From the NCBI RefSeq assembly GCF_020400605.1, contig NZ_JAINRD010000005.1, positions 353,991 through 417,990 of the forward strand: 64,000 bases of DNA. Direction: 5' to 3'. A program made the position numbers and the translations under genes. Below, in pieces: positions 58,219-64,000 of the stretch; the first letter of the stretch is position 1, and the number at the start of each line of letters is the position of its first letter. The stretch is from Streptomyces aculeolatus (GTDB lineage Bacteria; Actinomycetota; Actinomycetes; Streptomycetales; Streptomycetaceae). The notes beneath the pieces are model-generated. The model saw nothing but the letters and a program-made list of their open reading frames with translations. It ran no database searches and was not told where the DNA came from.

Positions 58219-58916
58219 CCGGTGCCGGGCGCTCCGCGCCCATCCGCGTGCTCGTCGTCGAGGACGACCCCGTCGCCGCCGACGCGCACCGGCTCTACGT
58301 CGAGCGCGTGCCCGGCTTCGAAGTCGCCGGCGCCGCGCGGTCGCGCGCCGAGGCGGCCCGCCTCCTCGACCAGGTGCCCGTCGACCTGATCCTGCTCGAC
58401 CTCTACCTCCCCGACGGCCACGGCCTCGCCCTGCTCCGCTCGCTGCGCGCCGCGGGCCACGCCGCCGACGTCATCGCCGTCACCTCCGCCCGCGACCTCG
58501 CCGTGGTCCGCGAGGGCGTGTCCCTGGGCGTCGTGCAGTACGTGCTGAAGCCGTTCGCGTTCGCGACCCTGCGCGACCGCCTCGTCCGCTACGCCGAGTT
58601 CCACGCCGCGGTCGGCGAGGCCGGCGGCCAGGACGAGGTGGACCGCGCGCTCGCCGCGCTCCGCGCGCCCGCGCAGGCGGCGCTGCCCAAGGGCCTGTCG
58701 GGCCCGACCCTCGCCGCCGTCACCGACGCCCTGCGCCGCGCGGGCGACGACGGCCTCACGGCGAGCGCCGCCGGCGAGGCCACCGGTACGTCGCGGATCA
58801 CCGCCCGCCGCTATCTGGAGCACCTGGCGGAGACCGGCCACGCGATCCGCGCCCCCCAGTACGGCCAGGTGGGCCGCCCGGAACTGCGCTACCGCTGGTC
58901 CGACGCCCGCCCCTGA
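58215..58916 (+). CDS. CitB/DcuR-family response regulator
   Basis: A 233-residue regulator coupled to the kinase by a GTGA overlap. Receiver domain: VLVVEDDPVAADAHRLYVER with the acidic pair, DLILLDLYLPDGHGLALLRS with the phosphoacceptor Asp, and VQYVLKPFAFATLRDRLVRY with Lys. The C-terminal domain (SGPTLAAVTDALRRAGDDGL; GEATGTSRITARRYLEHLAE) is the winged helix of the CitB type. The obvious target is dctA across the divergent promoter. Confidence 0.88.
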   Translation: MTGAGRSAPIRVLVVEDDPVAADAHRLYVERVPGFEVAGAARSRAEAARLLDQVPVDLILLDLYLPDGHGLALLRSLRAAGHAADVIAVTSARDLAVVREGVSLGVVQYVLKPFAFATLRDRLVRYAEFHAAVGEAGGQDEVDRALAALRAPAQAALPKGLSGPTLAAVTDALRRAGDDGLTASAAGEATGTSRITARRYLEHLAETGHAIRAPQYGQVGRPELRYRWSDARP

Positions 58917-59001
58917 CCGCCCTCCGCGCAGGCCCACACGAAAGCTTCCGGCCCTCCGGCGGCTGAAATCAGTCGGCACAGTACTGGAAACCGTCGGTAC
59001 A

Positions 59002-59011
59002 ACAACGTTGT
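59002..59011. promoter_or_regulatory. Palindrome resembling a LacI-family operator
   Basis: ACAACGTTGT is a perfect 10-bp palindrome with a central CG, the form bound by many LacI-type sugar regulators. It lies 98 bases ahead of the sugar-binding-protein start. No LacI gene is in the window. Confidence 0.4.
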
Positions 59012-59108
59012 CACCGATACAGGACAGCCCTTGTCAGAAGGATTGACCGGACATCCGGACAGCCGTACTTTCACCGCATCCTCGCCGGAGCCGCAGGGAG
59101 GTCCCGCC

Positions 59109-60470
59109 GTGCACCGCCCCGTTTCCCCCATGCTCGCCACCGCGCTCACCGCCGTGCTCGCCGCCACCGCACTCTCCGCATGCGGAGACTCCGGCAGCGA
59201 TCCGGACACCGTCAGAATCCAGTTCAAGAAGTCCACCGACGCCAAGAACAAGATCTTCGACCGCGAGATCGAGGCGGTGAAGAAGGAGTTCGAGGAGAAG
59301 TTCCCCGGCAAGAAGGTGGAGCTCATCCCCGTTCAAGTGCCGGACGAGCAGTACTACACCAAGGTCCAGCAGATGCTGCGGTCCCCCAAGACCGCCCCCG
59401 ACCTCGTCTACGAGGACACCTTCCTCATCAACTCCGACATCGCCGCGGGCCTGCTCACACCCCTCGACGACTACCTCGAGGGCTGGAAGGACTGGGACCA
59501 GTACGTCGACACGGCGAAGACCGCCGCGCAGGGCCAGGACGGCAAGACGTACGGCGTCCCGGACGGCACCGACACCCGCGGGCTCTGGTACAACAAGGAG
59601 CTGTTCGAGCAGGCCGGGCTCCCCGTCGACTGGCAGCCGAAGACCTGGGACGACGTGCTGGACGCCGCCCGCACCATCAAGCGCGAACTGCCCGACGTCA
59701 TCCCGCTGAACGTCTACACCGGCAAGCCCGCCGGCGAGGCCGCGTCGATGCAGGGCTTCGAGATGCTGCTGTACGGGACGGGCGAAGACCCGCTGTACGA
59801 CCCGCAGTCGAAGAAGTGGGTCGCCGGCGGCCAGGGCTTCACCGACGCCCTCGACTTCGTGCACACGGTCTACAACGACGGCCTCGGCCCCGACCCGCAG
59901 GACGCCCTCGACCCCAACATCGGCACCAAGGTCGGCACCGAGTGGCTGCCCGAGGGCAAGCTCGCCATCGACCTCGACGGCTCCTGGATGTCGAACAACT
60001 GGCTGGAGACCGGCCCCAAGCCGTGGCCCGAGTGGACCGACGTGCTCGGCCAGGCCGCCATGCCCACCCAGAACGGCCAGGCGCCCGGCCGGGTCAGCAT
60101 GTCCGGCGGCTGGGCCTGGTCCATCCCGGCCAAGGCCAACAACCCCGACCTGGCCTTCGAGTTCATGAAGGTCGCCCAGTCGCGGAAGAACAACACCCGG
60201 CTGACCATCGCCAACGGCCAGATCGCCGTCCGCGAGGACGTCGCCGCCGACCCCGACTACCAGGCGTACGTCCCGGGCGTCGAGTTCTTCACCGGCCTGG
60301 TCGAGGACACCCACTACCGCCCGGCGCTCCCGGTCTACCCGCAGGTCTCCACCGCCATCCAGGAGGCCATGGAGCAGGTGACCACCGGCGACGCCTCCGC
60401 CGAGGACGCCGCGAAGGGCTACGACGAGCAACTCGATTCGATCACCGACGGCGAGGTGGTCGAGAAGTAG
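59109..60470 (+). CDS. Sugar ABC transporter substrate-binding lipoprotein
   Basis: A 453-residue lipoprotein of solute-binding family 1. The lipobox is LSAC (signal MLATALTAVLAATALSAC), followed by the mature domain with KVQQMLRSPKTAPDLVYEDT, PDGTDTRGLWYNKELFEQAG and SMSGGWAWSIPAKANNPDLA. GGGAGG precedes the GTG at 59109; a longer frame from 59031 adds non-signal residues. It captures an oligosaccharide for the two permeases downstream. No ATPase is encoded nearby; in Streptomyces such systems commonly use the shared ATPase MsiK. The substrate cannot be read from sequence. Confidence 0.88.
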   Translation: MHRPVSPMLATALTAVLAATALSACGDSGSDPDTVRIQFKKSTDAKNKIFDREIEAVKKEFEEKFPGKKVELIPVQVPDEQYYTKVQQMLRSPKTAPDLVYEDTFLINSDIAAGLLTPLDDYLEGWKDWDQYVDTAKTAAQGQDGKTYGVPDGTDTRGLWYNKELFEQAGLPVDWQPKTWDDVLDAARTIKRELPDVIPLNVYTGKPAGEAASMQGFEMLLYGTGEDPLYDPQSKKWVAGGQGFTDALDFVHTVYNDGLGPDPQDALDPNIGTKVGTEWLPEGKLAIDLDGSWMSNNWLETGPKPWPEWTDVLGQAAMPTQNGQAPGRVSMSGGWAWSIPAKANNPDLAFEFMKVAQSRKNNTRLTIANGQIAVREDVAADPDYQAYVPGVEFFTGLVEDTHYRPALPVYPQVSTAIQEAMEQVTTGDASAEDAAKGYDEQLDSITDGEVVEK

Positions 60471-60495
60471 CCGCGCGAGCAGCCCGAGAGGCCAT

Positions 60496-61485
60496 GTGGT
60501 GACCAAGCACACCCCCGCCCCCGCCGGGCCCCGGGACGCGGCCGCCGGTGCGGCGGCGCGCGTCCCCGGCCAGGCGGGCGGCGGCCGCCGCCCCGGATCG
60601 CCGAAGCACCCGCAGCCGCCCGACTCCGTGCTGCGGGCGCTCCTGCGGGCGCTGCCCGTGGGTCCTTCCGTCGTCCTGATGCTGCTGTTCCTGGCCGGCC
60701 CCATCGCGTACTGCGTGTGGATCGCCTTCACCGACCTGCAGCTGTCGGGCCAGGCCGAGTCGTCGTTCGTCGGCCTGGAGAACTTCCGTACGGCCTTCGG
60801 CGACGAGGGCTTCATCAACGCCGTCTGGCTGACGCTGGTGTTCACGATCCTGTCGTCGATCGTCGGCCAGAACACGCTCGGGCTCGCCCTCGCGTCGCTG
60901 ATGCAGCGGGCCTCGAAGACGGTGCGCACCGTCACCGGTGCCATCGTCATCACCGCCTGGGTGGTGCCGGAAGTCGTCGCCGGCTTCCTGCTCTACGCCT
61001 TCTTCCGCCGCGAGGGCACCCTCAACTCCGTACTCGACTGGCTCCACCTGCCCAGCCAGAACTGGCTGTACACGCTGCCCATCCTGGCCGTGTCGTTCGC
61101 CAACATCTGGCGCGGCACGGCGTTCTCGATGCTCGTCTACTCCGCCGCGCTCTCCGAAATCCCGAAGGAGATCACCGAGGCGGCGGAGGTGGACGGCGCG
61201 GGCGGCTGGCGGAAGCTGTGGCACGTCACCCTGCCGATGATCCGGCGCTCGATCGCCACCAACCTGATGCTCAACACCCTGCAGACCTTGTCGGTCTTCG
61301 GGCTGATCTGGGCGATGACCCGCGGCGGCCCGGGCGACCGCAGCCAGACACTGCCGCTGTTCATGTACGAGCAGGCGTTCAAGAACAACCTGCTCGGCTA
61401 CGGCACGGCGGTGGCCCTGCTCCTGCTGCTGGTGGGCGCCCTGTTCTCGCTGGTGTACATGCGGATGCTGCGTACGGAGGTATGA
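60496..61485 (+). CDS. Sugar ABC transporter permease (MalF-like)
   Basis: A 329-residue permease. A 50-residue Ala/Pro/Gly cytoplasmic extension precedes six helices; the ATPase-coupling EAA loop is EITEAAEVDGAGGWRKLWHV, followed by TLPMIRRSIATNLMLNTLQT. The first periplasmic loop, AESSFVGLENFRTAFGD, is typical for MalF-type subunits. Start GTG at 60496 (a second GTG follows). It ends four bases before the next permease. It forms a dimeric pore with the product of the next gene. Confidence 0.9.
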   Translation: MVTKHTPAPAGPRDAAAGAAARVPGQAGGGRRPGSPKHPQPPDSVLRALLRALPVGPSVVLMLLFLAGPIAYCVWIAFTDLQLSGQAESSFVGLENFRTAFGDEGFINAVWLTLVFTILSSIVGQNTLGLALASLMQRASKTVRTVTGAIVITAWVVPEVVAGFLLYAFFRREGTLNSVLDWLHLPSQNWLYTLPILAVSFANIWRGTAFSMLVYSAALSEIPKEITEAAEVDGAGGWRKLWHVTLPMIRRSIATNLMLNTLQTLSVFGLIWAMTRGGPGDRSQTLPLFMYEQAFKNNLLGYGTAVALLLLLVGALFSLVYMRMLRTEV

Positions 61486-61489
61486 GCCG

Positions 61490-62395
61490 GTGCCCACGTC
61501 CACGCTCACCCGCGACACCCCGCCGCCCGGCGCCCCGGCGCCCCGCCGGCGCGGCCCGGCCGGCACCCTCGGGGCGCGCAGGCACGGCCGCCGGCTGGCC
61601 GCCGACCTGGCCCTGCTGGCGGCCGCGCTGGCGTTCGTCCTGCCGCTGGCCTGGCTGCTCTTCGCGTCCGTCGACGCCGACTCCGGTCTGACCGCCCGGC
61701 CGCCGACGGACGTCACCTGGGACAACTTCGACGCGGTGGCGACCGCGGACATCACCTTCCGCCCGCTGCTCAACAGCCTGATCCTGTGCGGCTCGGCGAC
61801 GGCGATCACGGTCGTCGCGGCGGCGCTGGCGGCGTACCCGCTGTCGCGCTACCGCTCGCGGCTGAACCGCCCGTTCATGCTGACGATCCTCTTCACCACC
61901 AGCCTGCCGATCACCGCCATCATGGTGCCGGTCTACGGGCTGTTCGTGCAGATCAACCTCATCGACACGATGTCCGGCACGGCGTTCTTCCTGGCCAGCT
62001 CGCAACTGCCGTTCGCGATCTGGCTGATGAAGAACTTCATGGACGGCGTGCCGAAGGTGCTGGAGGAGGCGGCCTGGACGGACGGCGCGTCGTCGATGCA
62101 GGCGCTGGTGCGGGTCATCCTGCCGCTGATGGGCCCGGGGGTCACGGTGGTGACCGTCTTCTCGTTCATCATGATGTGGGGGAACTTCTTCGTCCCCTTC
62201 ATGCTCCTGCTCAGCCCGGACCAGATGCCGGCCTCCGTCTCGATCTTCGAGCTCTTCGGCAACATGGGGTCGGTGGTCTACGGGGAGCTGGCGGCCTTCT
62301 CGATCATCTACTCGGCGCCCGCGGTGCTGCTGTACGTGCTGATCGCCCGCCGCCTGGGCGGCGGCTTCGCACTGGGCGGCGCGGTGAAGGGCTGA
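61490..62395 (+). CDS. Sugar ABC transporter permease (MalG-like)
   Basis: A 301-residue permease with six helices. The EAA loop is LEEAAWTDGASSMQALVRVI, followed by LPLMGPGVTVVTVFSFIMMW. The N-terminal 35 residues are polar and Arg/Pro-rich. The pair of permeases and upstream binding protein form one transport unit. A 12-bp terminator hairpin begins 40 bases downstream. Confidence 0.9.
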   Translation: MPTSTLTRDTPPPGAPAPRRRGPAGTLGARRHGRRLAADLALLAAALAFVLPLAWLLFASVDADSGLTARPPTDVTWDNFDAVATADITFRPLLNSLILCGSATAITVVAAALAAYPLSRYRSRLNRPFMLTILFTTSLPITAIMVPVYGLFVQINLIDTMSGTAFFLASSQLPFAIWLMKNFMDGVPKVLEEAAWTDGASSMQALVRVILPLMGPGVTVVTVFSFIMMWGNFFVPFMLLLSPDQMPASVSIFELFGNMGSVVYGELAAFSIIYSAPAVLLYVLIARRLGGGFALGGAVKG

Positions 62396-62434
62396 CGGGG
62401 GCGGTGCGGGCCGGCTGCGGGGGCGCCGGTGCAC

Positions 62435-62471
62435 GGTGGAGGGCCGACCGGGGCCTGGCCGGCCCTCCACC
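62435..62471 (+). terminator. Terminator of the sugar transporter operon
   Basis: GGTGGAGGGCCG (62435-62446) pairs perfectly with 62460-62471 (12 bp, 13-nt loop). Confidence 0.75.
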
Positions 62472-62558
62472 GCCGCTCGCGGGGCCGCGTGCACGCGCCT
62501 GACGGGTCAGCCCGCCGGGCACGTACCGCGCGTGGCTCCGGGAGCCGCTCGGCGGTCG

Positions 62559-63104
62559 TCAGCCGCCGATGTTGACGTCGACGCAGGCGTAGAAGGCGTT
62601 CGACGTGTCGGCGACGTTCCACACGGCGAGCACCTTCTGCTTGCCGGTGATCCCGCCGAAGTTGACGGAGTGGCTGAACTCGGCCGGCGGCTGGGCGCCG
62701 CCGTCGTCGAACTCCGCGACCTTCTGGCCGCCGACGTAGTACTGCCAGGTGCTGGTGCTGTGCCGGGCGGTGATCTTCCAGTTGAACGTCGTGGTGCTGC
62801 CGACGTTCGTGACCTTCCAGCCCTTGCTGTCGTCGTCCAGCTCGGCGAAGCCCTGGTTGCCGCCGCTGCAGCTCGTCAGGCCCTTCGGGCCTTCGACGCT
62901 CTGCGGCTCGTACTTGATGGCGCCGCACTCGACGGCGCCCGTCGCACACTGGTCCTGACGGCTCGGCGGGTTGGTGATCCAGCCGTGCGCGCTCGCCTGC
63001 TGGGCCGGGAGGGCGAGGAGGAGCAGCGGGGCGGTGCCCGCGCCGACGACCGCTGCCTTGAGGGCCCTGCTGCCCTTGCCGGCCCGCTTCGTACTGCGGT
63101 GCAT
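62559..63104 (-). CDS. AA10 lytic polysaccharide monooxygenase (chitin-active type)
   Basis: A 181-residue secreted copper enzyme. The signal peptide ends at ASA, exposing the N-terminal His of HGWITNPPSRQDQCATGAVE; this and a second His in WKITARHSTSTWQYYVGG form the copper-binding histidine brace. The core (about 145 mature residues, no carbohydrate-binding module) matches small AA10 enzymes such as CBP21 and Streptomyces CHB proteins, which oxidise crystalline chitin. A partial DasR-type site lies 25 bases upstream, consistent with induction by chitin breakdown products. Confidence 0.92.
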   Translation of the reverse strand: MHRSTKRAGKGSRALKAAVVGAGTAPLLLLALPAQQASAHGWITNPPSRQDQCATGAVECGAIKYEPQSVEGPKGLTSCSGGNQGFAELDDDSKGWKVTNVGSTTTFNWKITARHSTSTWQYYVGGQKVAEFDDGGAQPPAEFSHSVNFGGITGKQKVLAVWNVADTSNAFYACVDVNIGG

Positions 63105-63128
63105 ACAACACTCCTTGCGTGGGGGGTA

Positions 63129-63144
63129 ATTGGTCTAGACTTTA
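63129..63144. promoter_or_regulatory. Candidate DasR (dre-like) operator
   Basis: TGGTCTAGAC at 63131-63140 matches ten consecutive bases of the DasR consensus ACTGGTCTAGACCAGT; the right end diverges. It lies 25 bases upstream of the monooxygenase ATG, where a repressor would act. Confidence 0.6.
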
Positions 63145-63226
63145 GTCATTGGCCCTTCACCGTCAACCCCTGCAGCACCCACGCAGCTTGTCGCCCCCCT
63201 TCCCGCCGGTTCGGCGGAACGCACGG

Positions 63227-63256
63227 TTGATAACGGGGTGCACCACTACCTACGGT
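63227..63256 (+). promoter_or_regulatory. Vegetative promoter for a leaderless regulator transcript
   Basis: TTGATA (63227-63232), an 18-base spacer and TACGGT (63251-63256) make a good promoter. Transcription would start about at the GTG at 63263, which has no ribosome-binding site. Confidence 0.6.
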
Positions 63257-63262
63257 GACGGT

Positions 63263-63973
63263 GTGACGACAAAGGCGCCCGACTCCGGCGCCGGCCCGCC
63301 GGAGCAGCCACCACCTTTCGACCCCGCGGCGGCCCGTCGATTACGCCGCGCCCTGGGCCTGGGCCACGACCACGTCGCCTACGGCATGCGCGCCGCGTAC
63401 GGCCTGGCCGTACCCGCCGCCGCGGTGGCGGACTGGGAGAAGGGCCACGCCCGCCCCACCCGGGACGAACTCGCCGCCCTGGCAGGCGCCCTGTGGTGCA
63501 CGCCGGCCGACCTGATGGGCTCCTCCACGTCGCTGCACGCCCACCGCCGCGCCCACGGCCTGCCCCTGGACGACGTGGCCCGGCACATCGGGATGGACCC
63601 CGCGACGTACCTCAGCGCCGAGCGCACCGGCCGCTGGCCCGGCACCGAGTCCCAGGCCACCCGGCTCGCCTACCTCCTGCGGCTCCCCTTACCCGACCTC
63701 CTGGACCTCACCGGCCGCAGCGAACCCCTCGCCCGCCACCTCCGCGACGCCGCCACCACCCGCTGGCAGCCCCACGTCCGCCCCGTGGCCCGCCTCACCC
63801 GCCTCCCGCGCCGCCCCCTGGAACGCGCCCTGAGCACCCTGCACGAGGAGTACCAGACCCGCGTCGCGGCGGCCCGCAACTGGGGCGAGGACCCGGCCCC
63901 GGAGCCGGCGGCGGGGGTGACGACGTACCTGCAGCAGGTGCTCCCCCGCTTCTGGGAACTCCTGCGCAACTGA
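63263..63973 (+). CDS. XRE-like helix-turn-helix regulator
   Basis: A 236-residue protein. Residues about 20-75 read as a degenerate HTH of the XRE type: AAARRLRRALGLGHDHVAYG, AAAVADWEKGHARPTRDELA, ALAGALWCTPADLMGSS; a second HTH-like repeat follows (RRAHGLPLDDVARHIGMDPA, TYLSAERTGRWPG). The C-terminus has EEYQTRVAAARNWGEDPAPE and ends YLQQVLPRFWELLRN. Two tandem HTH-like units of this kind are common in Streptomyces XRE proteins. The GTG at 63263 agrees with a promoter for leaderless transcription. Divergent from the monooxygenase gene; the target is not known. Confidence 0.78.
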   Translation: MTTKAPDSGAGPPEQPPPFDPAAARRLRRALGLGHDHVAYGMRAAYGLAVPAAAVADWEKGHARPTRDELAALAGALWCTPADLMGSSTSLHAHRRAHGLPLDDVARHIGMDPATYLSAERTGRWPGTESQATRLAYLLRLPLPDLLDLTGRSEPLARHLRDAATTRWQPHVRPVARLTRLPRRPLERALSTLHEEYQTRVAAARNWGEDPAPEPAAGVTTYLQQVLPRFWELLRN

Positions 63974-64000
63974 CGTACCGCCGCACCCCGGTCTCCGGCA

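Noticed and set aside
1..64000. tRNA, rRNA or CRISPR arrays
   Set aside because: No cloverleaf, rRNA-like segment or regular repeat-spacer pattern was seen. A T-loop-like GTTC patch near 9420 lacks the rest of a tRNA.

Overview
This 64 kb window is high-GC DNA with nearly gap-free coding, frequent GTG starts, 1-4 bp gene overlaps and many perfect GC-rich terminator hairpins. Together with a snapalysin/LysR pair, a GAF-ANTAR regulator, a DosR/DosS-like pair, a possible DasR-type operator in front of an AA10 chitin-active enzyme, and a sugar ABC transporter without its own ATPase, this points to a Streptomyces or a close relative. No rRNA, tRNA or CRISPR array was recognised.

Region 1 (1 to about 9.7 kb) is the right end of a prophage. 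In order it holds the 3' part of a tail/receptor-binding protein with a phosphodiesterase fold, an endolysin, a DEDD-type exonuclease, two holin-like membrane proteins, a collagen-like protein, a small serine recombinase, and a control and accessory block of very small genes (ribbon-helix-helix, helix-turn-helix, zinc-binding and XRE proteins). One GntR-type regulator there is interrupted by an in-frame TAG. Two promoters in this block each carry a pair of related operators, one over the -35 and one over the start region. The attachment site probably lies near 9.7 kb, where the C-terminal codons of an apparently unrelated chromosomal gene begin.

Region 2 (9.8 to 39.7 kb) is ordinary chromosome: secreted protease snpA with its LysR regulator; a coupled pair of CNNM/CorC membrane proteins; DUF3800; LysE exporter; GAF-ANTAR regulator; S1 protease; DosR/DosS-like two-component pair; small enzymes; a lipoprotein L,D-transpeptidase; an MFS transporter; a heterodimeric ABC exporter; a GH25 lysozyme; and a tightly overlapped operon of a beta-helix membrane protein, a cupredoxin-like lipoprotein and a polytopic membrane protein, followed by a TetR regulator.

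Region 3 (39.7 to 54.4 kb, all minus strand) is the most interesting part: a long cluster for a cell-wall glycopolymer. It encodes two related GT2 glycosyltransferases, a fused cytidylyltransferase/short-chain reductase of the CDP-ribitol type, a TagF-like polyol-phosphate polymerase with an N-terminal membrane domain, a membrane O-acyltransferase with an SGNH domain (frameshifted here), UDP-glucose 6-dehydrogenase, a polysaccharide pyruvyltransferase, and two paralogous PAPS-type sulfotransferases. The gene set predicts a phosphopolyol polymer carrying sulfate, and perhaps pyruvate, acyl and uronic acid groups.

Region 4 (54.5 to 64 kb) has a C4-dicarboxylate carrier divergent from a CitA/DcuS-type kinase and its regulator, a sugar-binding lipoprotein with two permeases, an AA10 lytic polysaccharide monooxygenase, and an XRE-like regulator with a good leaderless promoter.
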